A stretch of 63,404 nt of DNA, taken from NCBI GenBank assembly GCA_964528755.1, contig CAZGWN010000007.1:1-63404 (forward strand), given 5' to 3'. The notes beneath the pieces are model-generated. The model did no database searches. It was given only the letters and a program-made list of their open reading frames with translations, and was not told the DNA's origin. This stretch comes from Raineyella sp964528755 (GTDB lineage: Bacteria > Actinomycetota > Actinomycetes > Propionibacteriales > Propionibacteriaceae). Below, piece by piece: positions 1 to 8,300 of this stretch. The position numbers and the translations under genes are program-made. Every line of letters begins with the position of its first letter. Within the stretch, counting starts at the first letter, position 1.

Positions 1-834
1 GCCCTCGCCGGTGTGGTTGTAGACCACGTCGAGGATCACCTCGAAGCCGGCCTCGTGCAGTGCGCTCACCATCCGCTTGAACTCGGCCACCTGTTCACCG
101 CGGGTGCCGACCGAACAGTACGCGGCGTGCGGCGCGAAGAACCCCAGGGTGTTGTAGCCCCAGTAGTTCGACAGGCCGCGGCCGATGATGAACGGTTCGG
201 AGACGAAGTGGTGCACCGGCAACAGCTCCAGCGCGGTCACCCCGATCCGCTTGAGGTGCTCGATCATCGCCGGGTAGGCGATCCCGCCGTACCGGCCGCG
301 CAGGTGCTCGGGCACCGCCGGGTGGAGCAGGGTCAGCCCCTTGACGTGGGCCTCGTAGACCACCGACTCCGCCAACGGCCGGCGCCGCGAGATCGGCGTC
401 GGCGCCGGGCCGGCCCCCACCACCACACTCAGCGGGACGGCGGCGAAGGAGTCCATCGGGTCGGGCAGGTAGTCCGACTCTGCGGTGTGGTCGAGGATCG
501 GGCCGGAGTAGTCCACCCCACCGGTGATCGCCCGGGCGTACGGGTCGAGCAGCAGCTTGGCGGGGTTGAACCGCTGGCCGCTGCCCGGGTCCCACTCGCC
601 GTGCACCCGGAAGCCGTACGGCTGGCCCGCCTTCACCCCGGGAACCGACACCGACCACACGCCGCCCTCGCCGAGGACCATGTCCAGGTTGGTCTGGGAA
701 CGATCCGACGCGACCAGGGCCAACTCGACCCGGCTGGCCCGGGGGGCCCACAGCGAGAATCGAGCCGTGTCGCCGCTCAGTCGCGCACCGAGCACAGCAT
801 CATCGGGCGGAGCTGGCAGGGTCAGGCCACTCAT
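1..834 (-). CDS. glgX: Glycogen debranching enzyme GlgX, N-terminal part (runs off window)
   Basis: The protein hydrolyses alpha-1,6 branches of limit dextrin during glycogen breakdown in the cytoplasm. The visible 278 codons begin with a CBM48-like beta-sandwich (motif RFSLWAPRASRVELAL near residue 25). They then enter a GH13 barrel, seen in GLSNYWGYNTLGFFAP and, at the window edge, DVVYNHTGEG. The start is the ATG at 834, with a GAAGGA ribosome-binding site 6-7 bases upstream. The C-terminal two thirds, including the catalytic acids, lie outside the window. It is divergent from the cysteine desulfurase gene and may share its promoter. A maltooligosyltrehalose trehalohydrolase is the alternative, but the CBM48 and barrel motifs look more like GlgX. 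Confidence 0.9.
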   Translation of the reverse strand, partial: MSGLTLPAPPDDAVLGARLSGDTARFSLWAPRASRVELALVASDRSQTNLDMVLGEGGVWSVSVPGVKAGQPYGFRVHGEWDPGSGQRFNPAKLLLDPYARAITGGVDYSGPILDHTAESDYLPDPMDSFAAVPLSVVVGAGPAPTPISRRRPLAESVVYEAHVKGLTLLHPAVPEHLRGRYGGIAYPAMIEHLKRIGVTALELLPVHHFVSEPFIIGRGLSNYWGYNTLGFFAPHAAYCSVGTRGEQVAEFKRMVSALHEAGFEVILDVVYNHTGEG

Positions 835-884
835 GGCAGGTCCTTCGGATCGGGCGTGACGGGTTCGGCGGGAAAGCGTCGGCC

Positions 885-902
885 AGACTACCGTAGCCAA
901 GA
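885..902. promoter_or_regulatory. Divergent promoter with symmetric -10 between glgX and cysteine desulfurase
   Basis: The 7-mer TACCGTA at 889-895 reads as TACCGT on the plus strand and TACGGT on the minus strand. Both fit the actinobacterial TANNNT -10 pattern. A second minus-strand candidate, TAGTCT, is at 885-890. No good -35 box is visible. Inferred starts are near 902 (plus) and 882 (minus), each leaving a short leader with a ribosome-binding site. Confidence 0.4.
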
Positions 903-939
903 ACACATCAGCGGAAGCAGCACCGCCGGGAGGGCATCG

Positions 940-2139
940 GTGGAACAGACCCGTAGTTACCTCGATCACGCCGCGACCAGCCCGCTCACCCCGGCCGCCT
1001 GGGCGGCCATGGACCGGTTGCGCGGACTGGTCGGCAACCCCTCCAGCCTGCACGCCGCCGGTCGAGCCGCCCGGGCCGCGCTGGAGGAGGCCCGGGAGCG
1101 CCTCGCCGCGGTTGTCGGTGCCCACCCGACCGAGGTCCTCTTCACCTCCGGGGGGACCGAGGCCGACAACCTCGCCGTCCACGGATCCTGGATCGCCCGC
1201 CGGGTGAGCGGCCCGGGCAACGACACCGGACGGCCCCGGGTGGTGATCAGCGCGATCGAGCACGCCGCCCTGGACGACCTGGCCCCGGCACTGACCCGCG
1301 ACGGCGCCGAGGTGGCCCGGCCCCGGCCCGATCCGGACGGCACGGTGAGCGGCAGGACCCTGGAGGACGTGCTGGCGGGCGAGGCCGGCCGGCGTACGGC
1401 GGTGGCGTCGCTGATGTGGGTCAACAACGAGACCGGCGCCGTCCAGCCGATCGACGACCTGGTGGCCGCCTGCCGCCGGGCCGGTGCGTGGTCGCACACC
1501 GACGCGGTCCAGGCGCTGGGCCACGTGCCGATCGACTTCGCCCCGGGCGGCCCGGATCTGATGTCGCTGTCGGCGCACAAGGTCGGCGGTCCGGTCGGGA
1601 TCGGCGCCCTGCTGGTGCGTCGCGAGCTCAGTCCGGCACCGGTGCTGCACGGCGGCGGGCAGGAGCGCGGGATCCGCTCCGGCACCCTGGCGCCGATGCT
1701 GGCCGCCGGATTCGCCGCGGCGGCGGACGAGGCCGTGGCCGAACTGTCCGCCCGCCGGCTGCACTGGGCGGACCTGACCCGGCGGCTGGTGGCGGGCCTG
1801 GAGTCGATGCCGGGGGTCCGGGCCCACCGCGGGCGCCACCCGAGCCCCTCCATCGTCAATGCCGCCTTCGACGACTGCGAGGCGGACGACCTGCTGCTGC
1901 TCCTCGACGCGGCGGGCATCGACGCGTCGGTCGGATCGGCGTGCAGCGCCGGGGTGAGTGCCACCAGCCACGTCCTGCTCGCCGCCGGGCTGCCGGAGTC
2001 CGAGGCACGTTCGTCGCTGCGGTTCTCGTTCGGCCCCGAGACGTCGGAGGCCGACGTCGGCCGGCTGCTGGCCGTCCTGCCCGGAGCCCTCGAACGAGCC
2101 CGGGCGGCGCACCGGACCGAACTGGCGTCCGGCCGTTGA
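940..2139 (+). CDS. Cysteine desulfurase (IscS/NifS family)
   Basis: This PLP enzyme takes sulfur from L-cysteine as a persulfide and passes it to acceptors. The neighbour mnmA makes it the likely donor for tRNA 2-thiouridine, and Fe-S assembly is also possible. The 399-residue length is normal. Visible features are the N-terminal YLDHAATSP, the SGGTEADN loop near residue 72, the PLP lysine K214 in SAHKVGGP and the persulfide cysteine C335 in SACSAG. The GTG at 940 was chosen because a GGGAGGG site precedes it and the conserved N-terminus begins there. The open frame extends far upstream, but that part is antisense to glgX. The mycobacterial counterpart also precedes mnmA. Confidence 0.93.
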   Translation: MEQTRSYLDHAATSPLTPAAWAAMDRLRGLVGNPSSLHAAGRAARAALEEARERLAAVVGAHPTEVLFTSGGTEADNLAVHGSWIARRVSGPGNDTGRPRVVISAIEHAALDDLAPALTRDGAEVARPRPDPDGTVSGRTLEDVLAGEAGRRTAVASLMWVNNETGAVQPIDDLVAACRRAGAWSHTDAVQALGHVPIDFAPGGPDLMSLSAHKVGGPVGIGALLVRRELSPAPVLHGGGQERGIRSGTLAPMLAAGFAAAADEAVAELSARRLHWADLTRRLVAGLESMPGVRAHRGRHPSPSIVNAAFDDCEADDLLLLLDAAGIDASVGSACSAGVSATSHVLLAAGLPESEARSSLRFSFGPETSEADVGRLLAVLPGALERARAAHRTELASGR

Positions 2140-2166
2140 GTCCCGGGTCGAGGTACGCCCCGGCGG

Positions 2167-2180
2167 TATCATGGGTCGCC
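2167..2180 (+). promoter_or_regulatory. -10 box of the mnmA transcript
   Basis: TATCAT at 2167-2172 is a good -10 element located between the desulfurase stop and mnmA. The GTG at 2181 lies 8 bases further on, so a transcript starting there would be leaderless and begin with a small ORF. No convincing -35 box is seen. Confidence 0.4.
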
Positions 2181-2279
2181 GTGCGTCGGGCCGCGGGCCC
2201 GTCCGACCCCGGGGCGTTCGATGCGGGACCGAGCGGCCGCGGACGGATCGGGAAGCCGAACGGAAGGAGAGCGTGGTGA
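2181..2279 (+). CDS. Possible leaderless 32-residue leader peptide upstream of mnmA
   Basis: This small frame runs from a GTG 8 bases after a TATCAT box to a TGA that overlaps the mnmA start as GTGA, the same coupling used throughout the window. The peptide is rich in Arg, Gly and Pro and has no Cys or Met run, so it is not an obvious amino-acid sensor. No family is recognised. It may only deliver ribosomes to mnmA, which has its own AAGGAG site inside this frame. It could equally be untranslated 5' UTR. Confidence 0.3.
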   Translation: MRRAAGPSDPGAFDAGPSGRGRIGKPNGRRAW

Positions 2280-3370
2280 AGGTCCTGGCAGCCATGTCCG
2301 GCGGGGTGGACTCCGCCGTCGCCGCGGCCCGGATGGTCGATGCGGGTCACGACGTGACCGGCGTCCACCTGGCCCTGTCGCGTCACCCCGCCTCGTTCCG
2401 TACGGGTGCGCGGGGGTGCTGCTCGCTGGAGGATGCCCACGACGCCCGGCGGGCCGCGGACACGCTCGGCATCCCGTTCTATGTCTGGGACCTGTCGGAG
2501 CGGTTCGTCGCCGACGTGGTCGACGACTTCGTCGCCGAGTACCGGGCCGGGCGAACGCCCAATCCGTGCCTGCGGTGCAACGAGACGATCAAATTCGCCG
2601 CCGTGCTGGAGCGCGGCCTGGCCCTCGGCTTCGACGCGGTCGCCACCGGCCACTACGCCCGCCTCGTCCCCGGCCCCGACGGCCCGACCCTGCACCGCGC
2701 GGCCGACCCGGCGAAGGACCAGTCCTACGTGTTGGGCGTGCTGACCCCCGAGCAGTTGCGGGCCAGCCTGTTCCCGCTGGGCGACTCGCCGAAGCCGCAG
2801 GTACGCGACGAGGCCGCCGCCCGCGGCCTGGCCGTCGCCCGCAAGCCCGATTCGCACGACATCTGCTTCATTCCCGACGGTGACACCGCCGGCTTCCTCG
2901 ACCGTGCCCTGGGGCGCCACCCCGGCAGCATCGTCGATGCCGACGGCCACCGGGTCGGGGAGCACGACGGGGCGCACCACTTCACCGTCGGCCAGCGCCG
3001 GGGCCTGCACCTGGGTATCCCGGCCGCCGACGGGAGACCCCGCTACGTCCTGGACATCTCCCCGGTCGACAACACCGTCGTCGTCGGACCTCGGGAGGCC
3101 CTCGCGGTCGACACCATCGCGGCGATCCGCCCGACCTGGGCCGGGCCCGCCCGCTGGGGGACGTGGACCGCGCTGGCCCAGGTCCGGGCCCACGGGGAGG
3201 CCCTGCCATGCCGGGTCGACGCCACTCCCGAGCGGGTGACGGTGATCCTCGACGCGCCCGCCCACGGGATCGCCCCGGGACAGGCCGTGGTCCTCTACGA
3301 CGGCGACCTGGTGGTCGGATCGGCCACCATCGACGCCACCTCCCGGGCGGCTGCGTCGGTGGCCCGATGA
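2276..3370 (+). CDS. mnmA: tRNA-specific 2-thiouridylase MnmA
   Basis: MnmA adenylates and thiolates uridine 34 of Glu, Gln and Lys tRNAs, using sulfur that ultimately comes from the cysteine desulfurase encoded just upstream. The 364-residue protein has the PP-loop SGGVDS at residues 8-13, the first catalytic cysteine in NPCLRCNE, the conserved ATGHYAR, and the second cysteine in HDICFIPDGD. The C-terminal beta-barrel is present, so the gene is full length. Two adjacent GTG codons (2273, 2276) are possible starts. 2276 leaves six bases after AAGGAG and gives the family N-terminus MKVLAAMSGG. The stop overlaps the next gene as ATGA, indicating co-translation. Confidence 0.95.
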   Translation: MKVLAAMSGGVDSAVAAARMVDAGHDVTGVHLALSRHPASFRTGARGCCSLEDAHDARRAADTLGIPFYVWDLSERFVADVVDDFVAEYRAGRTPNPCLRCNETIKFAAVLERGLALGFDAVATGHYARLVPGPDGPTLHRAADPAKDQSYVLGVLTPEQLRASLFPLGDSPKPQVRDEAAARGLAVARKPDSHDICFIPDGDTAGFLDRALGRHPGSIVDADGHRVGEHDGAHHFTVGQRRGLHLGIPAADGRPRYVLDISPVDNTVVVGPREALAVDTIAAIRPTWAGPARWGTWTALAQVRAHGEALPCRVDATPERVTVILDAPAHGIAPGQAVVLYDGDLVVGSATIDATSRAAASVAR

Positions 3371-4359
3371 TCCACACCGGGGTCGGCTCGTGGCCCGGCG
3401 TGGACATGGCCGCCGCCGTACGCCTCACCCTCGGCGAGCTCCTCGACGAGGCCTACCTGCCCGAACTGCCTGCCCGCGGCCCGGGCGCGGCGATCATCGG
3501 GCGGACCTGCGGCATGCTGACCGGCCTGTCCGTCGACCTGCAGCCGCAGGGTTGGCGGCTGATCGAGGGCACCGGCCTGGCCCAACGCCGGGCCCGGCGA
3601 CTGCTCCGCGACGACCTCGACCTGCTGGAGGAACACGGCCAGGGCTATCAGGGTCGGCTGCGGGTGACGCTGGCCGGACCGCTCACGCTGGCCGCGTCCG
3701 TCGAGCTTCCCCGCGGCGGTGCCGCGCTGCGTGACCGGGGGGCCACCCGCGACCTGCGCGACGCCCAGGCCGAGGCGGCGGTGTGGCTGGCCGGCGAGGC
3801 GACACGCCGGCTGCCGGCGGCCGAGGTGCTGGTCCAGGTGGACGAACCGATGCTGGGTGCGGTCCGTCGGGGCAGCGTGCCGACGGCCTCGGGGTTGAAC
3901 CGGCTGCCGGCCTGGGACGACCAGGACGTCAGCGCGCATCTGGCGCCGGTCCGGCAGCGGCTCGCCGGCGCCGGACTGGGCGCGGGGCGCACCCTCGTGC
4001 ACAGTTGCGCGCCCGATCCGGGCGTGGCCGCGATCCTGGCGGCCGGCTTCGACGGGGTCGGCCTGGACGCCGGGCTGATCGACAACCCCGACGAGATCGG
4101 GGTGGCGCTGGAGACCGGCCACGTCCTGCACCTGGGGGTCGCGCCGACCTTCCCGGTCGACCGGGTGCCCCGGGTCGACGACCTGGTCCGGACGGCGCTG
4201 GGGGTGCTGCGCCCGCTCGAGCTCGGGCCGGCCGTGACCGACCGCGTCGTGCTGGCCCCGGCCTGCGGGCTGGCCGGGTGGCGCACGGGCCCGGCCACGG
4301 AGCTGCTGCGCCGGCTTGGGCGGGCGGTGCCACTGATCGTGGAGGAACTCTCCCGCTGA
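3367..4359 (+). CDS. MetE C-terminal-domain-like protein (B12-independent methionine synthase fold)
   Basis: This 330-residue protein resembles only the C-terminal catalytic barrel of cobalamin-independent methionine synthase (full MetE is about 750 residues). It keeps likely zinc ligands: H and C in VHSCAPDP near residue 212 and C in APACGLAGW near residue 299. It also has VQVDEPMLG, which resembles the substrate-binding segment. The N-terminal folate-binding half of MetE is missing. Actinomycetes commonly carry this gene between mnmA and ligA. It overlaps mnmA by ATGA. A methyltransferase acting on a thiol is likely, but the methyl donor and acceptor are unknown. Confidence 0.75.
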   Translation: MIHTGVGSWPGVDMAAAVRLTLGELLDEAYLPELPARGPGAAIIGRTCGMLTGLSVDLQPQGWRLIEGTGLAQRRARRLLRDDLDLLEEHGQGYQGRLRVTLAGPLTLAASVELPRGGAALRDRGATRDLRDAQAEAAVWLAGEATRRLPAAEVLVQVDEPMLGAVRRGSVPTASGLNRLPAWDDQDVSAHLAPVRQRLAGAGLGAGRTLVHSCAPDPGVAAILAAGFDGVGLDAGLIDNPDEIGVALETGHVLHLGVAPTFPVDRVPRVDDLVRTALGVLRPLELGPAVTDRVVLAPACGLAGWRTGPATELLRRLGRAVPLIVEELSR

Positions 4360-4422
4360 GGCGGGCCGTCGGGTGCCGAACGGACTCGGCGCATGCCGCG
4401 CGGAAATGTCGGCGCGGGCCAC

Positions 4423-4435
4423 TAGATTGGGCGAC
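4423..4435 (+). promoter_or_regulatory. Leaderless promoter of ligA
   Basis: TAGATT at 4423-4428 is followed by seven bases and then the ligA GTG at 4436. This spacing places the transcription start at the start codon. No ribosome-binding site is present, which supports a leaderless mRNA. Confidence 0.5.
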
Positions 4436-6574
4436 GTGACCGACAGCACCCCGGAGGAAGCGGCACGGGCCCGACACGCCGAGCTCGCCCGCGAGATCGA
4501 CGACGCCAACGAGCGCTACTACGTGCTGGACGAGCCGACCATCTCGGACGCCGCGTACGACGAGCTGATGCGGGAGATCCGGGCGTTGGAGGACCGCCAT
4601 CCCGAGTTGAGGACGCCGGACTCGCCAACCCAGCGGGTCGGCGCTCCGCCCGCGACCACCTTCGCGCCGGTGACCCACCTCCAGCCGCTGTTCAGCCTGG
4701 ACAATGTCTTCAGTCGGGATGAACTGATGGCCTGGGTGGCCCGGACCCGGGAGCGGATCGGCTCGGCCGACGCGCCGGTGGCCTTCGTGTGCGAGTTGAA
4801 GATCGACGGGCTGGCGGTCGATCTGGTCTACCGGGACGGGCGGCTCGCCCGGGCGGCCACCCGCGGCGACGGACGGGTCGGCGAGGACGTCACCGCCAAT
4901 GTCGCCCGGATCGAGGCGATCCCGCGGCGCCTGGTGGGACGCGACGGGGAGCCGGTCCCCGCCCTGCTCGAGATCCGCGGGGAGGTCTTCCTCAGCGTCG
5001 AGCGGTTCCGGGCGATCAACGACGAGCTGGTGGCCGCGGGCAAACCACCGTTCGCCAACCCGCGCAACTGCGCGGCCGGATCGCTGCGGCAGAAGGACCC
5101 GGCGGTCACCGGGTCACGCGGGCTCGGCTTCATCGCGCACGGCTGGGGCGCGGCCTCCGATGACGCATCGACCCGGCTCGAGCTGGCCCGCCAGTCGCAC
5201 GCGTACCAGGTGCTGGCCGACCTCGGCATGCCGGTCAGTCAGTACTCGCGGGTGGTGACCGACACCGACGCGATGTGGGCCTTCGTCGAGGAGGTCGCCG
5301 GGCGCCGCCACGACTTCGTGCACGAGATCGACGGCGCGGTGATCAAGGTCGACGACCGGACCGTGCAGGAGCGCCTCGGGTTCACCAGCCGGGCGCCGCG
5401 CTGGGCGATCGCCTACAAGTACCCGCCCGAGGAGGTCAACACCAAACTCCTCGACATCCGGGTGAACGTCGGGCGCACCGGCCGGGTCACTCCCTACGCC
5501 GTGATGGAGCCGGTGACCGTCGCCGGGTCGACCGTCGCCCAGGCCACCTTGCACAACGCGGGCGAGGTGGTCCGCAAGGGTGTGCTGATCGGCGACACCG
5601 TGGTGCTGCGCAAGGCGGGGGACGTCATCCCGGAGGTGGTCGGCCCGGTGGTCGATCTGCGCGACGGCACCGAGCGGGCCTTCGTCATGCCGACCCGTTG
5701 CCCCGAGTGCGGCACCCCGCTGGCGTACGAGAAGGAGGGCGACGCCGACATCCGCTGTCCCAACCAGCGTTCCTGCCCGGCGCAGTTGCGCGAGCGGCTG
5801 TTCCACCTGGCCTCCCGGGCCGCCCTGGACATCGACGGGCTCGGCGCGAAGGCGGCATCCGCGCTGCTGGACGCCCACCTGATCACCGACGAGGGTGACC
5901 TGTTCACCCTGACCGCCGACGACCTGTCCCGCACGGTGTTGTTCACCCGCGCGTCCACGGCTGCCGAGCGGAAGGAGGGGGCGGGGCAGCGGGTCGTCTC
6001 GGCCAACGGGACGCGGTTGCTGACCGGGCTCGCAGAGGCGAAGACGCGGCCCTGGCCGAAGTTCCTGGTGGCGCTGTCCATCCGACACATCGGGCCGGGC
6101 AACGCCCCGGACATCGCGGCCGCTTTCCCCACGGTCGAGGAGTTGCAGGCGGCGAGCGAGGAACAACTGGCCGCCACGGAGGGGGTCGGGCCGGAGATCG
6201 CCCGGGCGATCGTCGAGTGGTTCGACACGGACTGGCGGGCCGAGATCGTCCGCAAGTGGCAGGCCTCCGGTTGCGTCCTGGGGACGTACGGGGTGGCGAC
6301 GCAGGCCGCGGCGGAGCCCCGGACCCTCGACGGGCTGACCATCGTGGTGACCGGCAGCGTGCCGGGTTTCACCCGCGACGAGGCACGCGAGGCGGTGACG
6401 ACCCATGGCGGGAAGTCGTCCGAGTCGGTGTCGAAGCGGACCGACTATGTGGTGGTCGGCGAGGGCGCCGGGAGCAAACACGACAAGGCGCTGGCGCTGG
6501 GCGTGCCGATCATCCCGGCCGATCGGTTCGAGGAACTGCTGGAGCGGGGACCCGAGGGGCTGGTGGCGGGCTGA
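4436..6574 (+). CDS. ligA: NAD-dependent DNA ligase LigA
   Basis: LigA seals nicks during replication and repair, using NAD as the adenylate donor. The 712-residue protein has all family domains in order. An N-terminal Ia domain (ERYYVLDEPTISDAAYDELM) comes first. The adenylation domain follows, with the active lysine K122 in CELKIDGLAVD and then TRGDGRVGEDVT. An OB fold comes next, then a four-cysteine zinc finger (CPECG, then CPNQRSC). HhH repeats and a C-terminal BRCT domain (about 625-710, GLTIVVTGSV) complete it. The GTG at 4436 gives the expected N-terminus and sits just after a -10 box. It is the essential replicative ligase and no other ligase lies in the window. Confidence 0.97.
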   Translation: MTDSTPEEAARARHAELAREIDDANERYYVLDEPTISDAAYDELMREIRALEDRHPELRTPDSPTQRVGAPPATTFAPVTHLQPLFSLDNVFSRDELMAWVARTRERIGSADAPVAFVCELKIDGLAVDLVYRDGRLARAATRGDGRVGEDVTANVARIEAIPRRLVGRDGEPVPALLEIRGEVFLSVERFRAINDELVAAGKPPFANPRNCAAGSLRQKDPAVTGSRGLGFIAHGWGAASDDASTRLELARQSHAYQVLADLGMPVSQYSRVVTDTDAMWAFVEEVAGRRHDFVHEIDGAVIKVDDRTVQERLGFTSRAPRWAIAYKYPPEEVNTKLLDIRVNVGRTGRVTPYAVMEPVTVAGSTVAQATLHNAGEVVRKGVLIGDTVVLRKAGDVIPEVVGPVVDLRDGTERAFVMPTRCPECGTPLAYEKEGDADIRCPNQRSCPAQLRERLFHLASRAALDIDGLGAKAASALLDAHLITDEGDLFTLTADDLSRTVLFTRASTAAERKEGAGQRVVSANGTRLLTGLAEAKTRPWPKFLVALSIRHIGPGNAPDIAAAFPTVEELQAASEEQLAATEGVGPEIARAIVEWFDTDWRAEIVRKWQASGCVLGTYGVATQAAAEPRTLDGLTIVVTGSVPGFTRDEAREAVTTHGGKSSESVSKRTDYVVVGEGAGSKHDKALALGVPIIPADRFEELLERGPEGLVAG

Positions 6575-6617
6575 GGCACCGGCCGCGCCGCGAGACCGGT
6601 CGCCGTGGCGGGCCGAC

Positions 6618-6629
6618 TAGGCTGGGGCC
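6618..6629 (+). promoter_or_regulatory. Leaderless promoter of the 6630 membrane-protein gene
   Basis: TAGGCT at 6618-6623 stands six bases before the GTG start at 6630, and there is no ribosome-binding site between them. The gene is therefore probably transcribed separately from ligA. Confidence 0.45.
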
Positions 6630-6848
6630 GTGCCCAAGCTCTTCTCCGACCTCGACCTGCACGGCGACGTCCCGCCGAGGGTTCAGCCGCGGCTGGGCGA
6701 GTGGGGGCCGACCATGGTGCCGACCACCCGCGCAAAGCGGCGGCAACGCCGGCTGGTGGCGGTCGTCTTCGCCATCTGTGTGGTGGTCGCGGTCGTGGCG
6801 TGGTGGGTGCTCTATTGGTCGATGACCGGCAAGGGCGCGCTGCTGTAG
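6630..6848 (+). CDS. Small single-pass membrane protein, unknown function
   Basis: This 72-residue protein has a hydrophilic N-terminus, a basic stretch (TTRAKRRQRR) near residue 33-42 and one strong membrane helix (about 43-66, rich in V, A and W). The positive-inside rule predicts a cytoplasmic N-terminus. No enzyme motif is seen and the family is not recognised. The GTG start directly follows a -10 box. It faces the minus-strand pair at 6919-8117, so it ends a transcription unit. Confidence 0.65.
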   Translation: MPKLFSDLDLHGDVPPRVQPRLGEWGPTMVPTTRAKRRQRRLVAVVFAICVVVAVVAWWVLYWSMTGKGALL

Positions 6849-6918
6849 TCCGCGGCACCTGCCGGTCCTGTGATCTCCGCCACCGGATGGGGGCGTGCGG
6901 ACCGTCGATGCGGCCTGA

Positions 6919-7464
6919 TCAGCCCAGCCACCCCACCACCGCGGTCCCGCCCCAGGCGAGCAGCGCGAACCGCAGGCCTCTCCCCACGGTAATCGTCGCC
7001 GCGAACCCCCAGGCCGACAGTCTGGAGGCTCCGGCGGCGATCACCAGGGGGTACAGGGGCGGGAAGCCGACAACCGCGCTGGCCAGCACCATCGGCCGGC
7101 CCCACCGGGGGTTCCCGACCAGGCCCATGGTGGCGCGGACCCCCCGACCCCCGCCGCGCCGCCACCGCCCGCGCGGGCGGTCGACCGCGGTGGCGATCCG
7201 GGGCCGGAAGAACGGCAGGTCCTTGCCGCGGCGGACGCCCCAGAACATGGCCATCTTGCCGATCGACTGACCCAGCGTCAGCCCGCTGACGGCCGCCACG
7301 CCGCCGTTCAGGGACAGCGGACCCGCACCGGGGTGCAGGGCCCCGATCGCGGCAGCGTACGCCTCGGCGTTGGCCACCGGGACCACGGCTCCCACCAGCC
7401 CGTAGAGCAGGGCCGCAAGGAACTCGGCCCACCAGCCCAGCCCGGTGGGTGGGGTCATCGTCAC
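6919..7464 (-). CDS. Small multipass membrane protein, possibly VTT/DedA-related
   Basis: The 181-residue protein has several hydrophobic segments: about residues 8-32, 50-75 with GLTLGQSIGKMAMFW, 118-145, and 150-178. The GQ-x-x-GK-x-x-x-F/Y-W pattern and the glycine-rich helices resemble the VTT (YqaA/DedA-like) family, but the match is weak. Start could be the GTG at 7464 or the ATG at 7458. Neither has a strong ribosome-binding site. It lies 26 bases downstream of the ACT-domain gene on the same strand and probably shares its mRNA. A transport or lipid-scrambling role is only a guess. Confidence 0.6.
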   Translation of the reverse strand: MTMTPPTGLGWWAEFLAALLYGLVGAVVPVANAEAYAAAIGALHPGAGPLSLNGGVAAVSGLTLGQSIGKMAMFWGVRRGKDLPFFRPRIATAVDRPRGRWRRGGGRGVRATMGLVGNPRWGRPMVLASAVVGFPPLYPLVIAAGASRLSAWGFAATITVGRGLRFALLAWGGTAVVGWLG

Positions 7465-7490
7465 CGGGTCATCGTCGCACGGTCACCGGA

Positions 7491-8117
7491 TCAGTGCACC
7501 AGAGCGGCCAGGTGCTGCAACCGGGCGAGTTCGGAGGCCAGCCAGGCCGGTCCGCCGGTCCGGCCGACCAGGATGGTCCGGCCGACCCCGATGGGGGAGC
7601 AGGCCAGTGCGGTGTCGCTCCAGGCCGGCACCCAGCCGGCCGGCAGGTCCTGGCTGTGGACGGAGGCGAGATCGCCGAGGTCGGCCAGGGTCGGGCCGTC
7701 GAGGTCGGGCGCCATCGCCGTGGCGTACGCCACCTTCGGATCGTCGCCGGTCCGGTCGACCAGCAGGGCCCACTGGCAATGGAAGACCGAGGGGGCGCTG
7801 TCGGCGAGGACCTCGGCGGCGTGCGCGGGGTCCTGGGTCATCTGCTCCAACGTCTCCAGGTCGGTCTGCAAGGTGCCGCCGTCGTAGTGGCGGGAGATCC
7901 ACAGGACGTCCACCCCGGGGAGCTCCTGGCAGGCGCTGACCACCGTGTCGGGCAGCACACCGGTGGGGATCTCCAGCATGAAGTCGTCGATCCCGTGCCC
8001 GTCGGCGCTCTCGACAATCTCGATCGCCTTGATGTCACAGCCGGCAAGACCGACCACGGAGGCGACGGATCCGAGCGCGCCGGGGCGGTCGGGCATGGAC
8101 ACTCGCATGAGGAACAC
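7491..8117 (-). CDS. ACT-domain protein
   Basis: The first about 75 residues form an ACT fold (MRVSMPDRPGALGSVASVVG, then a second strand with FMLEIPTG). ACT modules bind amino acids and regulate metabolism. The rest of the 208 residues is a conserved domain of unknown function and contains no catalytic motif. Actinomycetes commonly have this gene between ligA and gatC, as here. The GTG at 8117 follows a GGGGGAGA site by seven bases. The internal ATG at 8108 is an alternative start. It is transcribed away from gatC, and the ligand is unknown. Confidence 0.75.
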   Translation of the reverse strand: MFLMRVSMPDRPGALGSVASVVGLAGCDIKAIEIVESADGHGIDDFMLEIPTGVLPDTVVSACQELPGVDVLWISRHYDGGTLQTDLETLEQMTQDPAHAAEVLADSAPSVFHCQWALLVDRTGDDPKVAYATAMAPDLDGPTLADLGDLASVHSQDLPAGWVPAWSDTALACSPIGVGRTILVGRTGGPAWLASELARLQHLAALVH

Positions 8118-8242
8118 ACTGCATTCTCCCCCTCACGCCCGGCCGGAGGGCAAGCCGACAGGATCGAGTCACACTCCTGTCACACGTTGTTCACCGCGGA
8201 GGCGGGCCGCGGTCAGCGGGCGGGTGGGTCGGTGGGCCGCTC

Positions 8243-8294
8243 TACGATGAGGGGGTTCACCACACCGAAGGAGTTGCCCCGTGCCCGAAGGAGG
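8243..8294 (+). promoter_or_regulatory. gatCAB promoter and leader
   Basis: TACGAT at 8243-8248 is the best -10 candidate upstream of gatC. The leader contains two AAGGAG sites. One (about 8268) precedes a GTG at 8281 that opens a nine-codon ORF ending at 8310. The other (8288-8294) serves the gatC GTG at 8301. The short ORF overlaps the start of gatC and could couple or tune its translation. Confidence 0.35.
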
Positions 8295-8300
8295 ACGACA

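Noticed and set aside
13..939. Long in-frame extension upstream of the cysteine desulfurase
   Set aside because: It is antisense to the clearly conserved glgX and has shadow-like composition; the desulfurase N-terminus starts at 940.
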